The notes under the pieces: generated by a model | What the model was told of the DNA's origin: nothing | Databases searched by the model: none | The model's input: the letters and a program-made list of their open reading frames with translations, nothing else | Shown here: positions 43,384-51,603 of the stretch, one piece after another | Layout: the number at the start of each line of letters is the position of its first letter | Numbering within the stretch: position 1 is the stretch's first letter | Translations under genes and position numbers: made by a program | Assembly: GCF_010686705.1 (NCBI RefSeq) | Contig: NZ_JAAGWY010000003.1 | Span: forward strand, 124,001 to 188,000 | DNA: 64,000 nt | Direction: 5' to 3' | DNA from: Leifsonia tongyongensis | GTDB lineage: Bacteria; Actinomycetota; Actinomycetes; Actinomycetales; Microbacteriaceae

Positions 43384-44537
43384 GAGGCCTCCAGCGCCTG
43401 CGCACGCGCGACCTGGCGGCGGCGCGCGAGCTCGTAGAGCAGTGCCTGCAGCAGTTCGCCGGCGAGCAGGACGGCGAAGATCAACGCGAGACTGTTCAGC
43501 GCGATGATCGCCAGCGCCGCGCCGAAGGTCACGACGGCGACGCTCGCGCGGAGCACGGTGAGGAGCTTCGCCTGGCCCATCCGGCGAAGCGCAGCGAAGG
43601 GGATGGTGGTCGCAAGCGAGGCGGCGCGCCAGAGACAGGCGACGAAGAGGGGGACCAGCGTGGCCTCCAGCGTCCACGCCTGGGCGAAGATGAACTCGAA
43701 GACGCCCAGGAACTCGCACACGAAGATCACGACGATGGCGCCGACCACCGACACGGCGGACACGACGATGTCCAGCGTCGAATGCTGTTTCAGCAGCCGG
43801 AGGCGCATGAAGTTGAGGGGAATGGCCAGAAGGCCGGAGACCGTCGAGATGGAGGTGAAGAGCACGGCCGGCACCGGCCCCAGGAGGGCGAGGATGGTCG
43901 CGTTCAGCAGGGGGTAGATGCCCCCGGTGATCGTGACGTCGGCCACCACCCACGCCATGACGCGGGGTTCCGGCCGGCTGGCCTTGTGCGAGACGGGGAG
44001 CGACCGGACGATCGTGGCGACCACGATCCCGGTGACCAGGGGGATGAGTCCCCAGCTCTGACCGGCGAATGCCACGAGGACCCCGGTGAGCGCTCCGGCG
44101 CCGACGGCGATCGCCGCCCACATCTCACGGATGTCGAGGCGCTCGGCGACGGAGACCCCGCGCCCGACCTCGAGCGAGGCGAGAAGGATCGGAAGGCCGA
44201 TGCACAGCACCACCGCGTTCTGGTACTCGACCGCGATGGCCGCAGCGGTGATCACCGACAGCCCGGCCAGCCACAGCGGGAAGGTGACGCGCCGGTCGGT
44301 TCCGGCCGAACTGAGCCGGGACTCGACGACCACGGCGAAGGTGACCTGGCCGAAGAACGTCCCGATCAGGACGGCGACGGCGATCCAACCCTGTTGCTGG
44401 ATCGGGAACACCCGCGACGAGATGGATACGGTCGCTGCGGGGATGACGGCGAGCGAGACTCCGCCCACGAGGGTGATGAGCGAGAGCGCCGCGCTTTTCA
44501 GCCGCAGCTCAGGGGGAAGCTCGGTCGTCACGATCAC
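43380..44537 (-). CDS. Multi-pass membrane protein, polysaccharide flippase-like (Wzx/MATE-type)
   Basis: 385 residues with about ten to twelve hydrophobic helices and few charged residues. There are two internally similar halves, the second starting near VADVTITGGIYPLLNATILAL. This architecture, and position between two glycosyltransferase genes with GTGA overlaps on both sides, suggests a flippase of the Wzx/MVF class moving undecaprenyl-linked sugar units. No sequence motif proves this. GTG 44537 is used because it overlaps the upstream stop. If real, the locus has two export routes, this one and Wzm/Wzt. Confidence 0.68.
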   Translation of the reverse strand: MIVTTELPPELRLKSAALSLITLVGGVSLAVIPAATVSISSRVFPIQQQGWIAVAVLIGTFFGQVTFAVVVESRLSSAGTDRRVTFPLWLAGLSVITAAAIAVEYQNAVVLCIGLPILLASLEVGRGVSVAERLDIREMWAAIAVGAGALTGVLVAFAGQSWGLIPLVTGIVVATIVRSLPVSHKASRPEPRVMAWVVADVTITGGIYPLLNATILALLGPVPAVLFTSISTVSGLLAIPLNFMRLRLLKQHSTLDIVVSAVSVVGAIVVIFVCEFLGVFEFIFAQAWTLEATLVPLFVACLWRAASLATTIPFAALRRMGQAKLLTVLRASVAVVTFGAALAIIALNSLALIFAVLLAGELLQALLYELARRRQVARAQALEAS

Positions 44538-45478
44538 GCCCGCCGATCGCCGACGCGGAGGCGGAGCGAATCGAGGAAGCCGATCGCACGATCGACGCCG
44601 GGGACGTGCCGCGGCCGCCGGAAGCTGACGGCTCCGGCGCGCCACCCGGCCAGCCGGCCGGTCGTCGAGGCGAGGTCGCGCGAGAGCACGAGGTCGCCGA
44701 CGCAGACGATCGCCTCGGTGACCAGCGCACGGATGCCGTAGCGGCCGCGGAGCACGCCGTAGGCGCGCAGGAGGTAGCCGCGCCCGAATCCAGCCATCCT
44801 CCGCTGCGAGGCGGAGCCGCGGCCCGACGTCGCCCCTCCCAGGTGCACCCCTTGAGCATCCGGAACGAGGACGGAGCGCCAGCCGGCCGCGCTCAGGCGT
44901 AGCGCGAGGTCGAGCTCCTCGCCGTACATCACGATTCCCTCGTCGAGCAGGCCGACCTCGTCGAGGGCGGAGCGCCGGTAGGCCGCGACCGCGCCGTACG
45001 GTCCGAGCAGGCGGGTGGACGGATGCGCCGACAGGGCCTGGTCCACGCTCGCGCCGTTGTACCGCACGAAGCCCGCCATGGTCGGGTCGGCGCAGATGCC
45101 GTAGGCGTCGACACGCCCGTCGGGCTTGAGCAGGAGCGGACAGGCGCTGCCGACGCGGGCGTCGTCGAACGCGGATGCCAGCCGGGCGACGAGCTGGGGG
45201 GCCGCATCGACGTCGTTGTTGACGAGGATCACGACGTCTGCCGACCCCGCGCGGATGCCCGCGTTGCAGGCTCCGGCAAAACCGCGGTTCCGGTCGAGCG
45301 CGACGACCGTGACCTCGGGGTAGCCGGCGCGGAGCCGGGCGACCGTGTCATCCGGCCCGGCATCGTCGACCACGATGATGTTGCAGGGGAGGGACTGCCG
45401 CTGGAGGTGCTCGAGGCACGACCTGGTGAGCTCCCACTTTCCGTACACCGGGACGACGACGTCGACGGTCGCGGTCAC
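44534..45478 (-). CDS. GT2-family glycosyltransferase
   Basis: 314 residues. GT-A core: VDVVVPVYGKWELTRSCL, IIVVDDAGPDDTV, NRGFAGACNAGI, and VILVNNDVDAAPQLV, with the metal-binding D-V-D. The acceptor side has AAYRRSALDEVGLLDEG then YGEELDLALRLSAAGW. The C-terminal part contains hydrophobic stretches and may touch the membrane. GTG 45478 is preferred, with a GAGGAAC-type ribosome site; the longer TTG-started frame adds nine residues. It leads the three-gene operon with the flippase-like gene and a GT4. Confidence 0.87.
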   Translation of the reverse strand: MTATVDVVVPVYGKWELTRSCLEHLQRQSLPCNIIVVDDAGPDDTVARLRAGYPEVTVVALDRNRGFAGACNAGIRAGSADVVILVNNDVDAAPQLVARLASAFDDARVGSACPLLLKPDGRVDAYGICADPTMAGFVRYNGASVDQALSAHPSTRLLGPYGAVAAYRRSALDEVGLLDEGIVMYGEELDLALRLSAAGWRSVLVPDAQGVHLGGATSGRGSASQRRMAGFGRGYLLRAYGVLRGRYGIRALVTEAIVCVGDLVLSRDLASTTGRLAGWRAGAVSFRRPRHVPGVDRAIGFLDSLRLRVGDRRA

Positions 45479-45552
45479 CGGCTCTCGTTCCTCACCATCC
45501 CTCAACTATCGCATCACCGGACCGGTCGCCGGGCGCGGCGCGGCAGACCGGT

Positions 45553-45558
45553 TATGAT
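45553..45558 (+). promoter_or_regulatory. -10 hexamer TATGAT upstream of the GT2 gene at 45600
   Basis: TATGAT lies 42 nt before the ATG at 45600, leaving a leader of about 35 nt with an AGCGAGGA ribosome site. No -35 consensus at normal spacing. Confidence 0.35.
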
Positions 45559-45599
45559 CAGATCGCCCTTCCACATCAAGCGAGGACACTCCCGTTTTC

Positions 45600-46769
45600 A
45601 TGACAACCGTCCAGGTGATCGAGCTCACCATCCTGATGCCCTGCCTCAACGAGGCGGAGACTCTCGCCACCTGCATCGACAAGGCTCGCGGCTACCTCGA
45701 CCGAAGCGGTGTGGTCGGTGAGATCGTCGTCGCCGACAACGGAAGCACCGACGGTTCTCAGGCCATCGCGGAGGCCCACGGTGCGCGGGTCGTGAACGTC
45801 CTCGACAAGGGCTACGGGTCGGCTCTCCTCGGCGGGATCGCGGCGGCGAACGGAACCTACGTCATCATGGGCGACGCCGACGACAGCTACGATTTCGCTG
45901 ATCTCGACCAGTTCGTCGCGCGGCTGAGGGCCGGAGACGACCTGGTCATGGGCAACCGGTTCCTCGGCGGGATCGAGCCGGGCGCGATGCCCCCGCTGCA
46001 CAAATACCTCGGCAATCCGGTGCTCTCGTCGATCGGCCGGCTCTTCTTCCGGGCGCCGATCCGCGACTTCCATTGCGGCCTCCGCGGGTTCAACCGCCAG
46101 GCGATGCTCGACCTGCACCTGCAGACGACCGGCATGGAGTTCGCCAGCGAGATGGTGGTGAAGGCGTCGCTCGGCGGCCGCCGCGTGAGCGAGGTCCCGA
46201 CCACCCTCAAGAAGGACGGGCGGTCAAGGCCGCCGCACCTGCGCAGCTGGAGGGACGGCTGGCGTCACCTGCGCTTCCTGCTCATCTTCAGCCCGCGCTG
46301 GCTCTTCCTCGTACCGGGGACGATCGCGTTCGCACTCGGCATCCTCGGCACGTTCATCCTGACCTTCGGCCCCTTCTCGATCGGCGAGATCGGCTTCGAT
46401 GTCGCAAGCCAGGTGTACTTGGCTGCGATCGCCGTCGTCGGCTACCAGGCCGTGATCTTCGCCATCCTGTCGAAGATCTACGCACAGCACGAGGGCTTCC
46501 GAATACCGCGAAGCCGCAACTTCGATCGACTCGAAAAACGGATCAGCCTCGAATCGAGCGCGGTCGTCGGCCTCATCCTCTTCCTGATCGGCCTGACCGT
46601 TGCCATCCTCCAGCTCGTGATGTGGGGCAGTACCGGGTTCGGTGCGCTCGAAATCGACCGGACCGTGAGGACCGCCATCTCTGCTGCCCTCCTGATGATG
46701 CTCGGTGCCCAGACGATCATGGCGGGGATGTTCCTCGGCGTGCTCTCGGTCGTGCTGAAGCGTTCGTGA
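45600..46769 (+). CDS. GT2-family glycosyltransferase with C-terminal membrane helices
   Basis: 389 residues. The GT-A domain (about 1-230) has LTILMPCLNEAETLATCI, IVVADNGSTDGSQAIAEAH, GYGSALLGGIAAANGTYVIMGDADDSYDF (in part) with the D-A-D-D metal motif, and GNRFLGGIEPGAMP. About four hydrophobic helices follow (roughly 232-250, 268-290, 322-345, 352-385). This layout is that of polyprenyl-phosphate mannose/glucose transferases. It starts with ATG after a plausible promoter. It is followed 1 bp later by another GT2 gene, so they are one operon. Confidence 0.9.
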   Translation: MTTVQVIELTILMPCLNEAETLATCIDKARGYLDRSGVVGEIVVADNGSTDGSQAIAEAHGARVVNVLDKGYGSALLGGIAAANGTYVIMGDADDSYDFADLDQFVARLRAGDDLVMGNRFLGGIEPGAMPPLHKYLGNPVLSSIGRLFFRAPIRDFHCGLRGFNRQAMLDLHLQTTGMEFASEMVVKASLGGRRVSEVPTTLKKDGRSRPPHLRSWRDGWRHLRFLLIFSPRWLFLVPGTIAFALGILGTFILTFGPFSIGEIGFDVASQVYLAAIAVVGYQAVIFAILSKIYAQHEGFRIPRSRNFDRLEKRISLESSAVVGLILFLIGLTVAILQLVMWGSTGFGALEIDRTVRTAISAALLMMLGAQTIMAGMFLGVLSVVLKRS

Positions 46770-46770
46770 C

Positions 46771-47757
46771 GTGACGGTTGAGATCTCGGTCGCCCTGTGC
46801 ACCTACAACGGGGCGGCATACGTCGAGGAGCAGCTGGCGAGCATCCTCGACCAGGCACGGGCCCCCGATGAGCTCGTCGTCTCCGACGACGGCTCCTCCG
46901 ACGGCACCCTGGAGGTCGTCGCCGCGACGGTCGCCGCCGCCGCTGCGCGCGGGATCTCGCCGGAGGTCGTCGTGCTGGCGGGCGCGGCGCCGTCAGGGGT
47001 GACCGCGAACTTCGAGCGGGCGGTGGCCCAGACGACGCGCCCCCTCATCGCCCTCAGCGACCAGGACGACGTCTGGCACGCCGACCGGCTCAGCCGTCTC
47101 GCCGCGCGATTCGACGACGAGGGTCTCACCTTCGTGCACACCGATGCGCGGCTCGTGGACGAGGGCGGCGCGCCCCTGGGGTCGACCCTCTTCGAATCCC
47201 TGGAGCTCACGGACGAGGAGCTGCGGCTGGAGGAGCAGGGGCGTGCCTTCGAGGCGCTGCTGCGACGCAACCTGGCGACCGGCGCCACCGTGGTGTTCAG
47301 GCGTGAGCTCCTCGACCGGGCCCGGCCGTTCCCGCCCGACTGGGTACACGACGAATGGCTGGCCATCATGGCTGCGGCCACGGGCCGGGTCGGGGTCGTG
47401 CGCGAGACGACGATCGACTACCGGCAGCACGGGGCCAACCAGATCGGCGTCACCGAGCCGACGCTGCGGTACAAGGTCCAGCGGATGCTCGAACCGCGCG
47501 GCGACCGGAACATCAAGCTCGCGAAACAGTTCGCTGCGCTGGCCGACCGCCTCGAGACGCTCGGCGAAGCCGTTCCCGCGGCGTACATGAGCGCCGCGCG
47601 CCAGAAGGCCGACTTCGAGGCGACGCGGGCGGCCATGCCGCCGAACCGCATCCGCCGGGTCGGCACCGTCTTCGGACTCGCGCGACGGCGTCTCTACAGC
47701 CGCTTCGCGAGCCGCGGACGCCTGGACATCATCCGCGACCTTCTCCAGCCGGTCTAG
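46771..47757 (+). CDS. GT2-family glycosyltransferase, rhamnosyltransferase-like
   Basis: 328 residues. Motifs are SVALCTYNGAAYVEEQLASI, VVSDDGSSDGTL, VTANFERAVAQT and LSDQDDVWHADRLSRL, the D-Q-D-D-V-W signature common in alpha-rhamnosyltransferases. The acceptor side has DWVHDEWLAIMAAATG. GTG start 1 bp after the preceding stop. Its end overlaps the O-antigen-ligase-like gene on the other strand by 29 bp. With the complete rml set here, dTDP-rhamnose is a reasonable donor (inference). Confidence 0.87.
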   Translation: MTVEISVALCTYNGAAYVEEQLASILDQARAPDELVVSDDGSSDGTLEVVAATVAAAAARGISPEVVVLAGAAPSGVTANFERAVAQTTRPLIALSDQDDVWHADRLSRLAARFDDEGLTFVHTDARLVDEGGAPLGSTLFESLELTDEELRLEEQGRAFEALLRRNLATGATVVFRRELLDRARPFPPDWVHDEWLAIMAAATGRVGVVRETTIDYRQHGANQIGVTEPTLRYKVQRMLEPRGDRNIKLAKQFAALADRLETLGEAVPAAYMSAARQKADFEATRAAMPPNRIRRVGTVFGLARRRLYSRFASRGRLDIIRDLLQPV

Positions 47758-49039
47758 GTTCGTGCCGCGGCAGGGCGCTGCGCCAGCTCATGCCCTGTGA
47801 CGCCTTCACGGCGCACACGACGAGCAGCAGCCAGCCGGACTCGACGAGGATCGAACTCTCGAACACGCTGGTCACCAGGAGCGAGACGAGGACGAGCGGC
47901 GCCCAGACATACACCACGCTCCGCTTGTTGGAGGCGAGGAGCCACGACCGCCCGAACGCGAGGGCGATCAGGGCGACGAACAGGATGACCCCGATCAGGC
48001 CGACCTGGAGGTACACGTCGAGGTAGGCGTTCAGCCCGTTCGCGTGCTCCGCACCCGTGTTGGCCTGGATCGCCGTGAACGGGTACAGGTCTTCCGGCCA
48101 CCCGCCGACCCAGCCCCAGCCGAGGATCTGGTTGACGGGGATGAGTTGCCAGATCTGGATCCAGAGGCGGTAGCGCACGAAGAAGTCGGAGCGTGCGTTC
48201 AGAAGGTCGATGACCCTGGTGCGGTACACGTACGCCAGCACGAGGGCGAGGACGGTGATCGCGGCCAGGCCCCACTGGTAGTACTTGCGCTGGTTCGCCG
48301 GGACCTTGCGCACGGCGTAGAGAGCGAGCGTCGCGAGCCCGACGAGGACGGACACGGCGGCGATCACCGGGGAGTGCGCGAGCAGGATGCAGAGCACGGA
48401 CAACGCGATGCTCGCCGCCGCCGTCGCCGGCCGCACCGAGCGCGTGCGGAGTTCGACGAGGAAGGTGACGAACGCGATGAGGGCGACGATGCTGAGCTGG
48501 TTGCGGCTGCCGAAGAGACCCTGGATCGGTCCGCCCAGGGCGATGTTTCCCTGGATTCCGAGGAAACGGATCGGCAGGTCGATGAGCAGGCCGCTCAACA
48601 CCTCGAGGGCGAGCGATACCGACAGGAGCACGCGCAGGACGTCGCCGACGACGCGCACGATCTGGATCGCGTCGCGCACGAGTGCGATGTAGATGCCGAG
48701 GAAGGCGAACGTCATCTGGTAGCCGATTCCGGCGAGCGTCGCCCACTGGTAGTTGCTCCAGAAGATCGACAGGGCGCACCAGCCCACGAAGACCAGGATC
48801 GAGATCGGGAGAAGGCCGTGCCACTCGATCGTCTCGCGCTGGGCGATGAACGAGATCGCAGCGAGGAGGACGAGGGCGGCGAGCGCTCCGATGAGCCCCG
48901 GCCAGCCCATGACGCTCCGGATGGCGTGGGTCGAGAACCCGACGCCGACCGCGACGAGAGACAGGGCGGACGCGAACCGGGCGGAGCCGAAGAACTCGGT
49001 GAAGGCGGCCGGCACCAGGGGTCGACGGGTCACGGCCAT
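47729..49039 (-). CDS. O-antigen-ligase/polymerase-like membrane protein (Wzy_C), copy 1
   Basis: 436 residues with about eleven hydrophobic helices. A large periplasmic loop precedes the signature GLNAYLDVYLQVGLIGVILF (near residue 340), where an N-x-Y-L-D-x-x-L/Q-x-G motif marks the WaaL/Wzy_C family. Charged Arg residues lie near HSPVIAAVSVLVG. Such proteins polymerise or ligate undecaprenyl-linked glycans. TAGGAT lies 6 nt before its ATG, overlapping the stop region of the next copy. It is about 10 bp downstream of a second copy of similar size and order. Confidence 0.85.
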   Translation of the reverse strand: MAVTRRPLVPAAFTEFFGSARFASALSLVAVGVGFSTHAIRSVMGWPGLIGALAALVLLAAISFIAQRETIEWHGLLPISILVFVGWCALSIFWSNYQWATLAGIGYQMTFAFLGIYIALVRDAIQIVRVVGDVLRVLLSVSLALEVLSGLLIDLPIRFLGIQGNIALGGPIQGLFGSRNQLSIVALIAFVTFLVELRTRSVRPATAAASIALSVLCILLAHSPVIAAVSVLVGLATLALYAVRKVPANQRKYYQWGLAAITVLALVLAYVYRTRVIDLLNARSDFFVRYRLWIQIWQLIPVNQILGWGWVGGWPEDLYPFTAIQANTGAEHANGLNAYLDVYLQVGLIGVILFVALIALAFGRSWLLASNKRSVVYVWAPLVLVSLLVTSVFESSILVESGWLLLVVCAVKASQGMSWRSALPRHEPRPAGEGRG

Positions 49040-49045
49040 GCGCCA

Positions 49046-49051
49046 ATCCTA
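49046..49051 (-). promoter_or_regulatory. -10 hexamer TAGGAT, probable leaderless promoter of ligase-like copy 1
   Basis: TAGGAT ends 6 nt before the ATG at 49039 and its first three bases are the TAG stop of copy 2. Copy 1 may thus be transcribed separately. Confidence 0.45.
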
Positions 49052-50335
49052 CGGCGCGGCACGTTTCGTCTTCACGGATACGACGACCAGGAGCATCCAG
49101 CCGGCCTCGACCAGCATCCTGCTCTCCGCCGCGCTCTGGGCGATCAGCGCCGCGATGAGGAGCAGGGGCAGAAGAGTGAGCGCACGGTACGGCAGGGTGT
49201 CGGACACCGCGACGCGCGGGCGGTCGACCGCGAAGAACCAGCTCCTCGTCAGCGTTGTGGCGACGAGGAGGATGAAGACGACGAGACCGACGACGCCGAG
49301 CTGGAGCCAGACGTCGAGCCACGCGTTGTGCGCCTGGAGATAGACCACGCCCTTGCGCACGGCGAGGGTCTTGAACGGTTCGACCCACGGCGCCCAGTAG
49401 CTGACCCAGCCCCAGCCGAAGACCGGCCGCTGGACGGCGAGTGCCGTGACCGAATGCCAGATGTCGAGCCTGCCGGTGAGGTCCTCGCTTTTGCCGAGGA
49501 GCTTGAGGAGCTGCCCCGAGAAGACCCAGACGGCGGCGACTCCGAGGACGACGGAGGCGAGCATGGTCAGGTAGACGGGGCGCCTGCGATCCGGTCGCAC
49601 CCGCCGCATCCACAGGGCGAACAGGAGCACGACGAGCGTGAAGACGGCGGTGATGATGACGGTGGCCGAGCGGGTGAGTACCAGGGTGAGCGCGGCCACG
49701 ACGAGCCAGGCGATGCCCGACCCGCGTCGAACGACACCGTCGGCGAACTGGATTCCGAAGACGACCAGGGCGAGGAGCGCGACCATCGCGAGCAGGTTGC
49801 TGTTGCCCTGGATGCCCTGGATCTGGCCGCCGTGGAAGAGAAGCCCCCGACTCCAGTAGAACGCCTGGGGGACCTTCTCGGTGCCGTAGTCGGTCCAGAA
49901 CGGCAGGACCGGGTGGCGGATGAAGGCGGCGACGATGAACTCGAAGGCCAGTGAGAGCCCGAGGATCCAGCGGAAGGCATGCGACAGGGCGCGCAGCAAC
50001 TGGGGCCACTCGAGGCACAGGGCCAGGAAGAGGGCGGTGATCGTCGTCACCCATTGCAGGAAGACGCCGAGTGCGCTCGCACCGGGGTAGTCCGACCAGG
50101 CGATCGACAGGGTGGCGAGCAGCAGGAACAGGGCGAGCGTGACAGGCAGCCGACGCCAGAGGAGCGGGGGGCGGATGCGCACCAGCAGCACCACGCTGCC
50201 GACCACCAGCCCGAGGGCGATCACCCCCCAGCCGTACCAGCTGAGCAGGTTGCGCCAGAAGTCGCCGGCGAACAGCGTGAAGACCAGCAGGGTCGAGAAC
50301 GCGCCGACGGCGATCGGTTTACGCGCAGTGCTCAT
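49049..50335 (-). CDS. O-antigen-ligase/polymerase-like membrane protein (Wzy_C), copy 2
   Basis: 428 residues with about eleven hydrophobic helices and the same architecture as copy 1: a helix pair at the start, LTRSATVIITAVF in the middle, a large loop with WGWVSYWAPWVEPF, and the signature NAWLDVWLQLGVVGLVVF near residue 345. The shared motifs and spacing suggest that the two arose by duplication and then diverged widely. TAGCCT lies 6 nt before the ATG. The gene is immediately downstream of, but separate from, the acyl-CoA dehydrogenase gene. Confidence 0.85.
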   Translation of the reverse strand: MSTARKPIAVGAFSTLLVFTLFAGDFWRNLLSWYGWGVIALGLVVGSVVLLVRIRPPLLWRRLPVTLALFLLLATLSIAWSDYPGASALGVFLQWVTTITALFLALCLEWPQLLRALSHAFRWILGLSLAFEFIVAAFIRHPVLPFWTDYGTEKVPQAFYWSRGLLFHGGQIQGIQGNSNLLAMVALLALVVFGIQFADGVVRRGSGIAWLVVAALTLVLTRSATVIITAVFTLVVLLFALWMRRVRPDRRRPVYLTMLASVVLGVAAVWVFSGQLLKLLGKSEDLTGRLDIWHSVTALAVQRPVFGWGWVSYWAPWVEPFKTLAVRKGVVYLQAHNAWLDVWLQLGVVGLVVFILLVATTLTRSWFFAVDRPRVAVSDTLPYRALTLLPLLLIAALIAQSAAESRMLVEAGWMLLVVVSVKTKRAAP

Positions 50336-50341
50336 CAGGCA

Positions 50342-50347
50342 AGGCTA
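50342..50347 (-). promoter_or_regulatory. -10 hexamer TAGCCT, probable leaderless promoter of ligase-like copy 2
   Basis: TAGCCT ends 6 nt before the ATG at 50335 in the 17-bp gap after the dehydrogenase gene, so the ligase-like genes need not depend on the dehydrogenase promoter. Confidence 0.45.
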
Positions 50348-50352
50348 TTGGA

Positions 50353-51531
50353 TCAGACGAAGGCTGCCTTGCCCGTGATGCTGCGGCCCACGATGAGCGT
50401 GTTCATCTCGCGCGTGCCCTCGTACGAGTAGAGGGCCTCGGCGTCGGCGAAGAACCGGATCACGTCGTAGTCGAGCACGATTCCGTTGCCGCCCAGGATC
50501 TCGCGGCACCAGGAGACGGTCTCGCGCATCCGGGAGGTGGCGAACGCCTTGGCGAGGGCCGAGTGCTCGTCGCGCTGTTCGCCGCGGTCGAGCATCTCGG
50601 AGACACGGGTGCACAGGCCGATGCTCGCGGTGATGTTGCCGAGAGATTTCACGAGCAGGTCCTGGATGAGCTGGTGCGAGGCCAGCGGCTTGCCGAACTG
50701 CACACGTTCCGTCGCGTAGCGCAGGGCGGCCTCGTATGCGCCGACGGCGACGCCGATGGCGGACCATGCGACTTCGGCGCGGGTCAGGCGGAGCACCTTC
50801 GCGGTGTCCTTGAAGCTGTTCGCACCCTGGAGTCGCAGGCGCTCCGGTACGACCACGTTCTCGAGCGTGATGTCCGCGTTCTGCACCATCCGCAGCGACT
50901 GCTTGCCTTCGATCTTCGTCGCGGTGTATCCCGGCGTCGACGTCGGCACGATGAACCCTTTGACCTGGCCGTCCTCGGCGCTCTTCGCCCAGACGATCGT
51001 GATGTCGCTGAAGGTGGCGTTGCCGATCCAGCGCTTCGAACCGTTGAGCACCCAGTCCTCGCCGGAGCGGGTCGCGATCGTCTGGAGGCCCTGCGCGGAA
51101 TCCGACCCCGACTGCGGCTCGGTGAGTGCGAACGCACCGAGTACCTCACCGGAGGCGAGTTTCGGCAGCCATTCGGCGCGCTGCTCGGCGGAGCCGGTGA
51201 CACCGAGCGCACCGACCACGAGGCCGTTCTGCACCCCGACGTACGTGCTCACGCTCGCATCGACGCGACCGAGCTCCAGGGCGACCCAGCCGCGGAAGAC
51301 CGCCGAGTTCTCGAACGCCTTCGTCTCGTCCCAGCCGAGACCGATCACGCCACGGCTGTGCAGGCCCGGGATGACGGCCGGAGGGAACTCCGCCCGTTCC
51401 CAGTGCTCGTTGACGATCGGCTTGACGTCGTTCTCGAGGTACTCGCGAAGAACGGCGATGAAGTCCTTCTCGCGATCGGTGAGGAGCTTCTCGTAGCCGT
51501 AGAAGTCGCTGGCGAGGGTCTCGAATGCCAT
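50353..51531 (-). CDS. Acyl-CoA dehydrogenase (glutaryl-CoA dehydrogenase-like)
   Basis: 392 residues. The acyl-CoA dehydrogenase fold is clear: N-terminal helical domain (DFIAVLREYLENDVKPIV), FALTEPQSGSDSAQGLQT (FAD and substrate region), NGSKRWIGNATFSDI, and a C-terminal helical domain with LGGNGIVLDYDVIRFFADAE and YSYEGTREMNTLIVGR (in part), which carries the Glu-Gly-Thr catalytic Glu. The E-G-T-R-E-x-N-x-L-I-x-G-R end is typical of glutaryl-CoA dehydrogenases. It oxidises an acyl-CoA using FAD. A perfect palindrome covers its -10 region. Confidence 0.92.
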   Translation of the reverse strand: MAFETLASDFYGYEKLLTDREKDFIAVLREYLENDVKPIVNEHWERAEFPPAVIPGLHSRGVIGLGWDETKAFENSAVFRGWVALELGRVDASVSTYVGVQNGLVVGALGVTGSAEQRAEWLPKLASGEVLGAFALTEPQSGSDSAQGLQTIATRSGEDWVLNGSKRWIGNATFSDITIVWAKSAEDGQVKGFIVPTSTPGYTATKIEGKQSLRMVQNADITLENVVVPERLRLQGANSFKDTAKVLRLTRAEVAWSAIGVAVGAYEAALRYATERVQFGKPLASHQLIQDLLVKSLGNITASIGLCTRVSEMLDRGEQRDEHSALAKAFATSRMRETVSWCREILGGNGIVLDYDVIRFFADAEALYSYEGTREMNTLIVGRSITGKAAFV

Positions 51532-51560
51532 GTCTGCTCCGTTGCGTCAGGTTGCTGGTC

Positions 51561-51584
51561 CGCACGTCAGCCTATTGACGTGCG
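51561..51584. promoter_or_regulatory. Perfect palindrome CGCACGTCA-N6-TGACGTGCG, likely operator
   Basis: Nine-base arms (51561-51569 and 51576-51584) with a 6-bp centre, 30 bp upstream of the dehydrogenase start and 58 bp upstream of manA. The minus-strand TAGGCT (51574-51569), a -10 hexamer for the dehydrogenase, lies mostly in the centre. A dimeric repressor (for example TetR or GntR type) is the natural reading; no regulator gene is adjacent. Confidence 0.65.
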
Positions 51585-51603
51585 CTGGGCGCGCAAAAGC
51601 GGT

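Noticed and set aside
42277-44121. A 614-residue version of the GT4 protein
   Set aside because: The N-terminal 246 residues are an out-of-frame reading of the flippase-like gene; the GTG at 43383 gives a complete GT4 enzyme and a GTGA overlap.
47754-50054. Leftward 766-codon frame across both ligase-like genes
   Set aside because: Composition is Arg/Pro/His-rich and it is an alternative frame of two clear membrane proteins on the same strand.
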